19,022 nt of DNA from Balneolaceae bacterium UBA7797 (lineage in GTDB: Bacteria; Bacteroidota; Rhodothermia; Balneolales; Balneolaceae). Of this stretch, positions 1 to 7,995 are shown in pieces. The stretch spans positions 38,384 to 57,405 of the forward strand of contig DLCN01000027.1 of assembly GCA_002480645.1 (NCBI GenBank), written 5' to 3'. The notes beneath the pieces are model-generated. The model searched no databases and had not been told where the DNA came from. It saw only the letters and a list, made by a program, of their open reading frames with translations. The translations under genes and the position numbers were made by a program. Position 1 is the first letter of the stretch; every line of letters begins with the position of its first letter.

Positions 1-78
1 TGCTTCTCCGTCAGCCGACGGATCTCAGAGCGTACCCAACCTTTAATTCTTAATTTTGAATTCTTAATCCCGCGAAGC
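1..78 (-). repeat. Dispersed intergenic repeat A, inverted copy
   Basis: Reverse-complemented, this segment matches 13013-13090 over its whole length with about ten differences: a GCTTCGCGG start, an AT-rich core built from AATTCAAAATTAAG and similar units, TTGGGT, then a terminal inverted repeat around CCGTCGGCTGACGG. A shorter third copy lies at 18215-18258. All copies are intergenic. No reading frame is preserved, so this is a non-coding dispersed repeat; its full length is unknown because the window cuts it. Confidence 0.85.
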
Positions 79-102
79 GATAAGCGATATATCTTACGGT
101 AT

Positions 103-138
103 AAAAAAAGCCCTGAACAGCATTACTGTCAAGGCTTT
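103..138 (-). terminator. Rho-independent terminator after tRNA-Ser
   Basis: Read on the minus strand, AAAGCCTTGACAG pairs with CTGTTCAGGGCTTT around a short loop, with one wobble and one bulge, and ends in a run of seven T. It starts about a dozen bases after the tRNA 3' end. It would end the tRNA transcript and any read-through from the upstream crtB-to-tonB operon. Confidence 0.8.
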
Positions 139-149
139 GATTCTTACTG

Positions 150-237
150 CGGAGAAGGAGGGATTCGAACCCTCGGTACCCGGGTAGGGCACACTCGCTT
201 TCCAGGCGAGCCCGTTCGACCGCTCCGGCACCTCTCC
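150..237 (-). tRNA. tRNA-Ser (anticodon GGA)
   Basis: The minus strand folds as a class II tRNA of 88 nt. The acceptor stem GGAGAGG pairs with CTTCTCC, followed by discriminator G. The anticodon arm is CTCGC-CTGGAAA-GCGAG, which puts GGA at the anticodon. A long variable arm is typical of serine tRNAs, and the T arm carries GGTTCGAATCC. It reads UCC and UCU codons. The 3' CCA is not encoded; the next bases are CAG, so CCA must be added after transcription. It lies 51 bases downstream of the TonB-domain gene and has its own promoter-like element. Confidence 0.96.
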
Positions 238-254
238 TTTCATATGAAGGGCGC

Positions 255-285
255 CAAAGATAGAATTATTCTAACCCGTTAGCAA
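255..285 (-). promoter_or_regulatory. Bacteroidota-type promoter for tRNA-Ser
   Basis: On the minus strand TATCTTTG (262 to 255) is an exact match to the Bacteroidota -7 consensus TAnnTTTG, with TTG (285 to 283) 20 bases upstream as a -33 element. Transcription would start about 5 bases past the -7 box, giving a leader of roughly a dozen bases before the tRNA. The consensus is established for Bacteroides and Flavobacterium; its use here is inference. Confidence 0.5.
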
Positions 286-288
286 TCA

Positions 289-972
289 TCAAAAACCAAA
301 TGTGAAGATATCTCTCGCATAGGCACCAACTTTTTCCCCATCTTCTCGGGCCGGACTGAATTTCCACTTCAAAGCAGCGTCTATCGTTGCCTCCAGTAAT
401 CCATACCCGAGGTCTTTTACCACTTTATATTCACTCCCTCCTCCTTCATACAATCGGATCTGATCGATATAGGCATCAACTACGATTCCTTCATCATTTA
501 CGGTAAAATTCACGTAGATCATCGCTTTGATCCCCGCTTCTTTTGCTTCTTCAGGTACCACAGGCTCCACGATCTTGATCACGCGAGGCGGCCGGTCCGG
601 GTTTCCTGAAATACGAGCTTCTCCCCCGTCCGTTCCGGTACTGAAACTCTCTCCTAAAGCATCACTCTGCAAATACGTATCGATATCCGGGAATTCCAGA
701 TAGTCTTCTTCAATGATCTCAAACTCCGGGGCAATGATCGCCACACTTGGTTTGGGTGGGGCTGCTGCCACATTGGGTTGACGGGTAGCTACGATCTCTT
801 CCACCACTATGGCTTCTTTGTCAAATTGCATGGGTGGAGCCGGCTTTCGTTCAGAATCCGGCCAGAATTTAAATACAAAGATGAAAAGAATCTGAGACAT
901 GATGACCGCCCCCATTACCCGGTGATGGTAATGGGTTTCAGATAAAAAGATATCAATATCTGAGCTAGTCAC
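289..972 (-). CDS. TonB-domain energy-transducing protein
   Basis: This 227-residue protein resembles TonB family members, which couple the inner-membrane proton gradient (through ExbB/ExbD) to outer-membrane receptors. It has a short cytoplasmic N-terminus, one membrane helix at about residues 20-36, a modestly proline-rich periplasmic linker, and a C-terminal TonB-like domain from about residue 125. In that domain VPEEAKEAGI, VNFTVNDEGIV and LKWKFSPA follow the family pattern. The usual YP of the domain is VP here. No exbB or exbD is in the window. The start is GTG, overlapping the end of the acyltransferase gene by 8 bases (GTGACTAG), which suggests translational coupling; AGAAGGA lies directly before it, closer than normal. 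The receptor partner is unknown. Confidence 0.8.
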   Translation of the reverse strand: MTSSDIDIFLSETHYHHRVMGAVIMSQILFIFVFKFWPDSERKPAPPMQFDKEAIVVEEIVATRQPNVAAAPPKPSVAIIAPEFEIIEEDYLEFPDIDTYLQSDALGESFSTGTDGGEARISGNPDRPPRVIKIVEPVVPEEAKEAGIKAMIYVNFTVNDEGIVVDAYIDQIRLYEGGGSEYKVVKDLGYGLLEATIDAALKWKFSPAREDGEKVGAYARDIFTFGF

Positions 973-1696
973 TCCTTCTTAATTCTTCCAGTTTTTCGAT
1001 CAACAGATTCCTGCAATGTTCCTTTAATTCGGCCATACCCGAAAAGTCCGCCGGGTTCACTGCATCCAGAACTTCCATTTTAAAGTTGGCGTTCGGACTC
1101 AGATTCGAAGACCCCGATTGTAACGTTTCATGGGCACCGTCTATTACAATGGGCTGAATGGTAAATCCATGCTCCATCGCTAAGAGGAAAGCACCGTTTT
1201 TAAAAGATCTGATCTCCCCATCCAGCGATCGTGTTCCTTCCGGGAATATCATAACCGGAACAAGATCTTTTAGCGGTCTCACCAGATTAGACAGCTTTTT
1301 CAAAGCCGATTTACTGCTTCTGTTGATCGTGAGTTGTCCGGTCAGTTTTACCATCCACCCCATAACAGGAATATAGGTCATGCTATGCTTCACCACCCAT
1401 TTCATTTTCCAGGGTAATTGGAAGATAAACGGGATATCCATGAAGCTCTGATGATTAGCTATGAAGATCGTTGGCTTTTCGGGATCGAATCTATCTACTC
1501 CTTTGATGGTCTGTTTCCACCCGGGGGATACTTTCATCATCAGTGTAGCCATAAATCCGAGCTGGCGATTGGTGATCTTCCGGTATCGGTCGAATGGAAA
1601 AGTGATCAGAAAAGTGAGTGCAATGATCACGAAATAAACAATGAACAGCAGGACAAAATAGGTCCATGCATAGATACTGAATAATGTCTTAGCCAT
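965..1696 (-). CDS. plsC: 1-acyl-sn-glycerol-3-phosphate acyltransferase
   Basis: This is a PlsC-type enzyme that adds the second acyl chain to lysophosphatidic acid, giving phosphatidic acid for membrane phospholipids. The protein is 243 residues from the chosen ATG. A membrane helix covers about residues 6-32. The catalytic HX4D motif is in NHQSFMD (81-87), the glycerol-phosphate-binding motif is FPEGTRS (141-147), and VIDGAHE follows. The frame is open upstream to 1768, but the ATG at 1696 puts the membrane helix at the N-terminus as in the family and overlaps the murQ stop by 8 bases (ATGGCTAA). It lies in the crtB-to-tonB operon. PlsC is the best call; another lysophospholipid acyltransferase of the same fold is possible. 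Confidence 0.88.
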   Translation of the reverse strand: MAKTLFSIYAWTYFVLLFIVYFVIIALTFLITFPFDRYRKITNRQLGFMATLMMKVSPGWKQTIKGVDRFDPEKPTIFIANHQSFMDIPFIFQLPWKMKWVVKHSMTYIPVMGWMVKLTGQLTINRSSKSALKKLSNLVRPLKDLVPVMIFPEGTRSLDGEIRSFKNGAFLLAMEHGFTIQPIVIDGAHETLQSGSSNLSPNANFKMEVLDAVNPADFSGMAELKEHCRNLLIEKLEELRRSD

Positions 1697-2621
1697 TTCC
1701 GAATGCAAGTAGTGCTTTTCTAATGAAACCATTATGCTCAGCAAGCATATCTTTCGCTGCGGTAACATCTAACCCGGTATGCGCCATAACAAGAGCTGTC
1801 TTAACATGACCATCCGCTGCATTTAGTAATTCCGTAGCCTTGTCGTAATCCACATCACCAAGAGTTACCAGAATACGTTTTGCCCGTTCAACCAGCTTCT
1901 TATTGGTCAGCATCAGGTCAACCATCACATTCTCATACACTTTCCCCTGGCGGATCATTGCTCCGGTTGTGATCATATTAAGTACCATTTTTTGGGCCGT
2001 TCCGCTTTTCATGCGGGTACTCCCCATCACAACCTCCGGACCTACCGGAACATCGATGATCACGTCTGCTGTAATCGTAAGTTGTTCCGCACGAACGGTG
2101 GTAACAAATACCGTTTTTATACCTAATTCTTTGGCGGCATTGATCACCCCGTGAACATATGGAGTACGTCCACTCGCTGCCAATCCGCAAACCACATCCA
2201 GTTTAGTAGGATTCAGTTTCATCAGATCCTCTTTCCCGATCTCCGGGGAATCCTCTGCTCCTTCCTGAGCCACGAACATAGCGGCCTCACCACCGGCTAT
2301 AAAGCCCTGAACATCTTCCGGTTTGGTTCCGAAAGTAGGCGGACATTCAGCCGCATCCAGCACTCCAAGCCGGCCACTGGTTCCGGCACCAAAGTATAGC
2401 AATCTGCCACCGGCTGCTATCGCATCGGCTACCAGATCTACCGCTTCAGCGATCTGAGGGATCTTTTTTTCTACTTCATGAGCTACTTTCTTGTCCTCAT
2501 TATTGATCATGGTCACAATTTCGGTGGCATCGGCCAGATCAATGGACATAGTCTCCGGATTACGCTGTTCTGTATCCAGAGTATTCAGCGTATTGAATAG
2601 TTCTTTTTCAGTTGTTGGCAT
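1689..2621 (-). CDS. murQ: N-acetylmuramic acid 6-phosphate etherase
   Basis: MurQ cleaves the lactyl ether of MurNAc-6-phosphate, giving GlcNAc-6-phosphate and D-lactate in cytoplasmic recycling of cell-wall sugar. The 310-residue length is usual. An N-terminal helical part is followed by the SIS domain with the signature FGAGTSGRLGVLDAAECPPTFG region (77-98). By recalled alignment with E. coli MurQ, E92 and E123 match catalytic Glu83 and Glu114. GSTRMKSGTAQK, typical of the family, lies near the middle, and a UBA-like helical tail ends the protein. It starts 7 bases after the biotin carboxylase stop and overlaps plsC by 8 bases. No MurNAc kinase or NagZ is in the window, so the phosphorylated substrate must come from genes elsewhere. 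Confidence 0.95.
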   Translation of the reverse strand: MPTTEKELFNTLNTLDTEQRNPETMSIDLADATEIVTMINNEDKKVAHEVEKKIPQIAEAVDLVADAIAAGGRLLYFGAGTSGRLGVLDAAECPPTFGTKPEDVQGFIAGGEAAMFVAQEGAEDSPEIGKEDLMKLNPTKLDVVCGLAASGRTPYVHGVINAAKELGIKTVFVTTVRAEQLTITADVIIDVPVGPEVVMGSTRMKSGTAQKMVLNMITTGAMIRQGKVYENVMVDLMLTNKKLVERAKRILVTLGDVDYDKATELLNAADGHVKTALVMAHTGLDVTAAKDMLAEHNGFIRKALLAFGNG

Positions 2622-2628
2622 ATAAAAA

Positions 2629-4116
2629 TTATCGTCGGTTATTCCACCAGTCAGAATCCTGAAAGCCTCCCTGGGGTTCGATCACTGCTGTATTTTCATC
2701 CTGTATGTTCTTAAGCAGGGAACCAACCAAAGCAATGACTTCGGCATCGGTTTGCTCATTCAGTTTTTCAGGAGAGAAGTGATCAGGCACGAAATGAGTA
2801 TCGTATTTACCTGAGGTGAAAGCTTCATGATTAAGGGTGAATTCGCAGAATGGAATTGTAGTTTTGCATCCAACGATCTCATATTCCTTGAGGGCACGCA
2901 ACATACGTTTGATCGCATCATCACGATCACTGCCATGCACACTCAGTTTAGAGATCATCGGGTCGTAGTTGATAGTTACAGACTGACCTTCTTCTACCCC
3001 GGCATCCACGCGAACGCCGGTTCCGGAAGGAATTCTGTGTTTGATAAGTGTTCCTGTACTTGGCAGGAAGTTATTCTCAGGGTCTTCAGCATAGATCCTG
3101 CATTCAATTGCATGACCATTCTTCTTTATATCATCCTGAGTAAAAGGAAGTTCTTTACCTTCGGCAACTGCGATCTGAGCAGCCACCAGATCGATCCCGG
3201 TGATCATTTCAGAAACGGGATGTTCAACCTGTAAACGGGTATTCATTTCCAGGAAATAAAAATTCAGATGTTTATCCACCAGAAACTCTATGGTACCGGC
3301 TCCCACATAATCACAGGCACGGGCCGCTCCGATAGCTGCTTCCGCCATTTCTGCCCGTAATTCATCGGTCAGAATTGAACATGGAGCTTCTTCGATCACT
3401 TTTTGATGCCGACGCTGAACCGAGCACTCCCGGTCATACACATGCACAATATTTCCGTGGGTATCGGCCATGATCTGAAATTCGACGTGACGGGGCTGTT
3501 CCAGATATTTTTCGATATAAACACGGTCATCCCCAAAGGCATTCTTTGCCTCAGATTTCGCCGCTTTAATGCTGGATTCAAAATCTTTGGGATCGTGAAC
3601 GATACGCATCCCCTTACCCCCGCCCCCGGCAGAAGCTTTGATCAGGATCGGATATCCGATCTCATTGGCCACTTTCTCGGCCTCTTCAATGCTTTGTAAC
3701 GTACTTTTCAAGCCCGGAGGTGTCGGTATACCTACCTCGGCCATCAATTCACGGGCGGCGGTCTTATCGCCCATAGTTTTAATGGCAAATGGTTTTGGTC
3801 CGATGAAGATGATGCCCTCTTCCTCGCATCGTTTGGCAAATTCGGCATTCTCACTCAGGAACCCGTATCCCGGATGTACAGCATCTGCTCCGGTGGTCTT
3901 ACAGGCATCGATGATCTTATCGATCACTAAATAACTTTCTGATGATGCGGCTTCACCAATAAAAACTGATTCGTCGGCGAGTTGTACATGCGGTGCAAAA
4001 GCGTCCGGCCGGGAGTACACTGCCACACTTTTAATACCCAGTTCCTTACATGTATGAATAACCCGTACTGCGATCTCCCCTCGGTTGGCGATTAAGATTT
4101 TGTTTATTTGGCTCAT
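2629..4116 (-). CDS. accC: Biotin carboxylase subunit of an acyl-CoA carboxylase
   Basis: This protein carboxylates the biotin of a carrier protein using ATP and bicarbonate, the first half-reaction of acetyl- or propionyl-CoA carboxylase. It shows the N-terminal ILIANRGEIAVR motif, the ATP-grasp glycine loop ASAGGGGKGMRIV (about 162-173), RRHQKVIEEAPC, the metal and active-site stretch EMNTRLQVEHP (about 290-300), and DPMISKL near the end. The tail of about 40 residues has no biotinyl domain (no MKM), so a separate carrier is needed, and neither carrier nor carboxyltransferase is nearby. That makes a propionyl- or other acyl-CoA role as possible as fatty-acid AccC. An ATG at 4137 would add seven residues; the ATG at 4116 gives the usual family start. 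Confidence 0.92.
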   Translation of the reverse strand: MSQINKILIANRGEIAVRVIHTCKELGIKSVAVYSRPDAFAPHVQLADESVFIGEAASSESYLVIDKIIDACKTTGADAVHPGYGFLSENAEFAKRCEEEGIIFIGPKPFAIKTMGDKTAARELMAEVGIPTPPGLKSTLQSIEEAEKVANEIGYPILIKASAGGGGKGMRIVHDPKDFESSIKAAKSEAKNAFGDDRVYIEKYLEQPRHVEFQIMADTHGNIVHVYDRECSVQRRHQKVIEEAPCSILTDELRAEMAEAAIGAARACDYVGAGTIEFLVDKHLNFYFLEMNTRLQVEHPVSEMITGIDLVAAQIAVAEGKELPFTQDDIKKNGHAIECRIYAEDPENNFLPSTGTLIKHRIPSGTGVRVDAGVEEGQSVTINYDPMISKLSVHGSDRDDAIKRMLRALKEYEIVGCKTTIPFCEFTLNHEAFTSGKYDTHFVPDHFSPEKLNEQTDAEVIALVGSLLKNIQDENTAVIEPQGGFQDSDWWNNRR

Positions 4117-4179
4117 AACAACAGATGTTAAATTCATCTGTATAGTATCAATTTCAGTACTCAGGTACCAACAAAAATC

Positions 4180-5193
4180 CTAACTCGCGCGGTTCATTTT
4201 AAGGAGTATCCGGGGGATCACAGAGAACTTCTCTAATTTGTTCAAATATGCTCTCTGCTTATACACCTGATAGTTATTTTCCTCAATTTTATCGAGGATT
4301 CGACTGTAATTATAACGGGCCAGATAGACCGGAAGTCGACTGTCTTTATCAAGTTTTAATATACCCTGATCGGCTTTTTCATAGAACGTTCGGGCACGCT
4401 GAACCTGAAATTTCATGAATTCCGTGAAACGCTCATCCAGTACATGATCAAAGAGATCCTGTTCGGTCAATCCGAACTGTTCGAGTTCGTCCGCGGGAAG
4501 ATAGATCCGGTTACGCTCGAGATCTTCACCGACATCCCTGAGAATGTTGGTCAGCTGCATGGCAATTCCCAGATCCACGGCATATTCCAATGCATCGGGA
4601 TCGTCATAGCCAAAGATACGGCTGGTCATTAACCCGACTACCGAAGCCACCTTGTAAGAATAATCGTACAATTCCTGAAAACTTCGGTATCTCTTCTTGT
4701 TGATGTCCTGCTTAACACCGTCGATCATCAATAAAGGAAGATCGATCGGAATATGATATTTCCTGATCGTATCGAGGAAAGCAGTAAGGATGGGATCGCT
4801 CGAAACCCCCTGATTATACACTCTGATCAAGGAATATTTGAAGCTGTCGAGCTTATTCTCCACTTCAGAGCAATCAACCTCTTCGTAGTCTATAAGATCA
4901 ATGGCGTCATCTACTACATTATCAATATAGCGGCAGAGCCCATAGACTGCGAAAATGGCCCGTTGCTTTTCTTTTGGCAGAAACCGCGTGGCCATATAAA
5001 AGGTCTTGGCATAATACCTGGTGATCTTCCGGCAATGGATGTATGCCGGTTTCAATTCCTGTTCAGGAATCTCCTCAATAACCGCCCGGTGAAATGAGGT
5101 CTTTTCGTAGATCGGGCGGATCATCGAATAAGGTATTTTGAGCATTTCGTTCATGCCTCCATAAATGCTCAAATAAGAAGCAAACGTTCCCAT
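4180..5193 (-). CDS. crtB: Phytoene/squalene synthase family protein
   Basis: This prenyltransferase should join two geranylgeranyl-PP molecules into phytoene, the first committed step to carotenoids. The 337-residue protein has YAKTFYMATRFLP (61-73), the first aspartate motif DNVVD (91-95) and the second DVGED (220-224) followed by LERNRIYLP, all diagnostic of the trans head-to-head synthase family. Squalene synthase shares these motifs; the SKTF-like YAKTF stretch favours CrtB, but product choice is not proven. Other carotenoid genes are absent here. The start is uncertain: a GGAGG lies 10 bases before an internal ATG (M17, about 5145), which could be the real start. It heads the minus-strand operon and is separated from accC by about 63 bases. 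Confidence 0.88.
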   Translation of the reverse strand: MGTFASYLSIYGGMNEMLKIPYSMIRPIYEKTSFHRAVIEEIPEQELKPAYIHCRKITRYYAKTFYMATRFLPKEKQRAIFAVYGLCRYIDNVVDDAIDLIDYEEVDCSEVENKLDSFKYSLIRVYNQGVSSDPILTAFLDTIRKYHIPIDLPLLMIDGVKQDINKKRYRSFQELYDYSYKVASVVGLMTSRIFGYDDPDALEYAVDLGIAMQLTNILRDVGEDLERNRIYLPADELEQFGLTEQDLFDHVLDERFTEFMKFQVQRARTFYEKADQGILKLDKDSRLPVYLARYNYSRILDKIEENNYQVYKQRAYLNKLEKFSVIPRILLKMNRAS

Positions 5194-5245
5194 GTGAACA
5201 AATAAATATTTTTTTACAGGAGAATTACATATGAATTCTAAGATG

Positions 5246-5251
5246 ATTATA
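5246..5251 (-). promoter_or_regulatory. Possible -10 box of the crtB operon
   Basis: TATAAT is present on the minus strand about 52 bases upstream of the annotated crtB start, in the 142-base gap shared with the divergent lacI-type gene. No good -35 partner is visible at the usual distance, and no TAnnTTTG element was found on this strand. It is a weak candidate. Confidence 0.2.
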
Positions 5252-5335
5252 CTTATAACTGCATGAGATTAAATTGACTACAGCAGGCAGAGTTCGAAAA
5301 TTAGTGTGATTGTCAGTCATTATTTTTAAAGACCT

Positions 5336-6349
5336 ATGAGCAAAAAAGTAACCATCTACGAAGTAGCTAAAAAAGCAGGCGTAGCTATTTCAACAGTATC
5401 CCGAGTACTGAATGACTCTCCAAATGTTTCTGAACAAACCAAAACAAAAGTTCAGAGCGCGATTGATGAGTTAAATTTCCGTCCGCAGGTAAGCGCCCGT
5501 AAGCTGGCAAGTAAAGAGCCACAGATGCTGGCAGTCGCGGTTCCTTCTTTCACAACCCCTTTCTTTAACGAGGTATTAAAAGGAGTGAAAGATGAGCTCA
5601 AAAAAATGGATCTCGATATCATTCTTTATAATACCGGCTCCAAAGATCCGGAAGAAGCGGTAATCAATTTCTTCGACCGTGGCACGGCCGATGCCCTTAT
5701 CCTGCTTTCTATCGATGTAAGTGAGAAGATCCACAAGCATCTTCAATCCACCAATGTACCGATCGTATTGGTGAACTCATCGCATCCATCCTACAACTAC
5801 TTTATGGTCAATGACTATCAGGGTGGATATATGGCCGGTGAGCATCTTGCCACTCAGGGTTTTGAACGGATCGGAATGATACAGCCACCGGTTAAAACCA
5901 GAACTTCTGTTGAGCGCGAACGCGGATTTAAAGACGCACTCAAAAGCTACAACATCAATATCGATAAAGACTTCTTTATTACCGGAGATACTACCAAACA
6001 TGCCGGTTATACTGAAGAAGCCGGTTTCGAGGCTGTTTTCAAATACGACAAACAGAACAATTTCCCGGATGCTGTTTTCTGCGGTAACGATACCATGGCC
6101 CTGGGTGCGGTTCATGCACTCTCTAAATTAGGCATGAAAGTACCGGATGATATCGCCCTGATGGGATACGATAACATCAAACTGAGTAAGTACCTTGATC
6201 TTACCACCATCGATCAGCAGATGCATACCATTGGTGTTCAGGCTACTTCCCGGTTATCAGCCATCATCAACACACAGGATGACAATCTCTTCCAGACCTC
6301 GATCAATCCGATCCTGGTAAGTCGCGGATCAACCATCAACAAAAAGTAA
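5336..6349 (+). CDS. LacI-family transcriptional regulator
   Basis: This is a full-length 337-residue LacI/GalR-type repressor. The N-terminal helix-turn-helix TIYEVAKKAGVAISTVSRVLN (residues 6-26) is followed by the hinge segment ARKLAS near residue 56, then a periplasmic-binding-protein-like effector domain with VNDYQGGYMAGEHL, ERERGF, FCGNDTMALGA and MGYDNI. It should bind DNA as a dimer and respond to a small ligand. The gene ends 6 bases before purC, so the two are likely co-transcribed. By recalled alignment with E. coli PurR, purine-contact residues Arg190 and Phe221 are both Thr here, so a purine ligand is not supported; a sugar or other metabolite is equally possible. No clear operator palindrome was found upstream. 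Confidence 0.92.
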   Translation: MSKKVTIYEVAKKAGVAISTVSRVLNDSPNVSEQTKTKVQSAIDELNFRPQVSARKLASKEPQMLAVAVPSFTTPFFNEVLKGVKDELKKMDLDIILYNTGSKDPEEAVINFFDRGTADALILLSIDVSEKIHKHLQSTNVPIVLVNSSHPSYNYFMVNDYQGGYMAGEHLATQGFERIGMIQPPVKTRTSVERERGFKDALKSYNINIDKDFFITGDTTKHAGYTEEAGFEAVFKYDKQNNFPDAVFCGNDTMALGAVHALSKLGMKVPDDIALMGYDNIKLSKYLDLTTIDQQMHTIGVQATSRLSAIINTQDDNLFQTSINPILVSRGSTINKK

Positions 6350-6355
6350 CCGACG

Positions 6356-7318
6356 GTGTTTAGTAATTTCAGCGAAGAACAGGCTTTAACTAACTGTATT
6401 ACTGAAACCAGGATCTCTTCGCTGCCCGAGCCTTATAAAGGTAAAGTGCGGGAAGTGTATGAATTGCCCGGGAATAAACTCGGGATCGTTGTCACGGATC
6501 GTATCTCGGCTTTTGATTACATCATGCGGCAGGCCATCCCGTTCAAAGGTCAGATCCTTAATAAACTGGCGGCGTTTTCTTTCGAAAATGTGAAAGATAT
6601 TGTACCTACGCATATTGTGGATGTCCCCCATCCCAATGTGACCATTGCAAAGAAATGTGATCCCGTTCCCATTGAAGTAGTGATCCGTGGATATTGCACC
6701 GGACATGCCTGGAGAGTGTACAAAGCAGGCGGTCGGGAACTATGCGGAGTTACGCTGCCCGAAGGATTGAAAGAGCACGATAAATTTCCCACCCCCATTC
6801 TAACGCCGGCAACCAAAGCCACGGAAGGTCATGACGAAGACATATCGGAAGCAGACATCCTGAAGCGGGAAATTGTGGATCCTGAAATTTGGGCACAGAT
6901 CAGAGAGATCGCTTTTAAATTATTTGAACGCGGTACCAAGATCGCTGCCGAACAAGGCCTTATTCTCGTAGATACGAAATACGAATTCGGATTGTACAAT
7001 GGCGAAGTAACCCTTATCGACGAAGTACATACCACCGATTCTTCCCGCTATTTCTACCTCGAAGGCTACGAAGAACGTCAGTCCAGGGGTGAAGGACAAA
7101 AACAGCTCTCGAAAGAATTCCTTAGGGAATGGTTGATGGAACATGATTTTCAGGGACTGGAGGGACAAACCCTTCCCGATCTGCCCGATTCCTTCCGGCT
7201 GGAAGTCTATCAGCGATATGCCGAGTTATTTGCCATGCTGACCGGTTCTGAGTTTGAACCTCAACTGGTTACCGACGCAAATACCGAACTTGCTTCGATC
7301 TTTTCCGACTTTTCCTGA
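6356..7318 (+). CDS. purC: SAICAR synthetase (phosphoribosylaminoimidazole-succinocarboxamide synthase)
   Basis: PurC joins CAIR and aspartate with ATP to make SAICAR in cytoplasmic de novo purine synthesis. The 320-residue protein is the longer form also found in yeasts and some bacteria. It shows GKVREVYEL (29-37), TDRISAFDYIM, VIRGYCTGHAWR, PTPILTPATKATEGHDEDIS, and the LVDTKYEFG and LIDEVHTTDSSRY motifs of the family. The start is GTG, 6 bases after the stop of the LacI-type gene; no ATG lies early enough to give a complete N-terminus. Co-transcription with that regulator is likely. No other purine gene is in the window. Confidence 0.96.
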   Translation: MFSNFSEEQALTNCITETRISSLPEPYKGKVREVYELPGNKLGIVVTDRISAFDYIMRQAIPFKGQILNKLAAFSFENVKDIVPTHIVDVPHPNVTIAKKCDPVPIEVVIRGYCTGHAWRVYKAGGRELCGVTLPEGLKEHDKFPTPILTPATKATEGHDEDISEADILKREIVDPEIWAQIREIAFKLFERGTKIAAEQGLILVDTKYEFGLYNGEVTLIDEVHTTDSSRYFYLEGYEERQSRGEGQKQLSKEFLREWLMEHDFQGLEGQTLPDLPDSFRLEVYQRYAELFAMLTGSEFEPQLVTDANTELASIFSDFS

Positions 7319-7348
7319 TCCCTCTAAAACTATTCTGATTCAGCTATC

Positions 7349-7402
7349 GTCATTTTGACACAATAGGGCTATTTTACGGGCCTCACTTAACCTCAAAATG
7401 AC
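7349..7402 (+). promoter_or_regulatory. 10-bp perfect inverted repeat upstream of PepSY gene
   Basis: GTCATTTTGA (7349-7358) and its exact reverse complement TCAAAATGAC (7393-7402) are separated by 34 bases and end 9 bases before the next start codon. The arms could be a pair of protein-binding half-sites or form a stem in the leader RNA. No regulator is known for it and chance cannot be excluded. Confidence 0.3.
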
Positions 7403-7411
7403 TCAGCAACA

Positions 7412-7927
7412 ATGAGCAAAAAATCATTACACGTCACCATGAGAGCGCTGCACCGGGATGTAGGCTTCTTTATGGTCGGTCTTATCATCATCTACACCCT
7501 CAGTGGATTAACCTTAGCATTTCGGGATTCTGAATTTCTTAAAATGGAGCAACAGATCGAGAAAGAACTGGAGCCCCAACTCGATGCCCAACAATTGGGT
7601 GAAGCGTTACGGATCCGTGGATTTAATGTAACCGAAGAAAAAGACGGCGTACTCTACTTTCAGAACGGATCTTATGATTCCGCGACCGGACTCGCATCCT
7701 ACATGATCAAAGACTATCCCGCACCCATGAATAAGTTCGTGGAAATGCATAAAGCCATCGGTCAGAGTAAGATCAATAAAGTCTTCAGTATTCTGATGGG
7801 AGCTTCTCTCCTGTTCCTTTCCGTTTCCTCCTTCTGGATGTTTAAGAAGGGATCTAAACTGCTGAAGCGCGGACTCGTATTCTCTGCGGTTGGAATTCTG
7901 GTCACCATTGGACTAATGCTGATTTAA
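7412..7927 (+). CDS. PepSY-associated TM-type membrane protein
   Basis: This 171-residue protein resembles the PepSY-associated transmembrane helix family. It has a cytoplasmic start with MRALHRDVGFF, a first membrane helix at about residues 18-37, an extracytoplasmic domain of roughly 85 residues, then EMHKAIG and two further helices at about 122-144 and 153-171. The two histidines next to membrane helices (H14, H113) resemble those in related proteins linked to iron uptake or ferric reduction, but that function is not shown here. It follows purC by 93 bases and ends just before a strong terminator. It may share the lacI-purC transcript or have its own promoter; an inverted repeat lies in the gap. 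Confidence 0.7.
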   Translation: MSKKSLHVTMRALHRDVGFFMVGLIIIYTLSGLTLAFRDSEFLKMEQQIEKELEPQLDAQQLGEALRIRGFNVTEEKDGVLYFQNGSYDSATGLASYMIKDYPAPMNKFVEMHKAIGQSKINKVFSILMGASLLFLSVSSFWMFKKGSKLLKRGLVFSAVGILVTIGLMLI

Positions 7928-7960
7928 CAGTTGCAGTTCAGGATGTGAAGCATTTATGTT

Positions 7961-7987
7961 AAGGCTGAAAATTTTCAGCCTTTTTTT
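7961..7987 (+). terminator. Rho-independent terminator after PepSY gene
   Basis: AAGGCTGAAAATTTTCAGCC is a perfect palindrome with a GGCTGA/TCAGCC stem and an A/T-rich top, followed by nine T in total. It begins 33 bases after the PepSY stop. It ends only 8 bases before the start codon of the next gene, so it may also act as a leader hairpin for that gene. Confidence 0.9.
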
Positions 7988-7995
7988 ATTCTATC

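Noticed and set aside
2827..3934. Open frames antisense to the biotin carboxylase gene
   Set aside because: All fall inside a well-supported gene, lack motifs, and have compositions expected of antisense frames.
5280..5335. TTGACT-N17-AAAATT promoter for the LacI-type gene
   Set aside because: The second box is poor and the organism appears to use TAnnTTTG promoters; evidence was too thin to list it as a feature.
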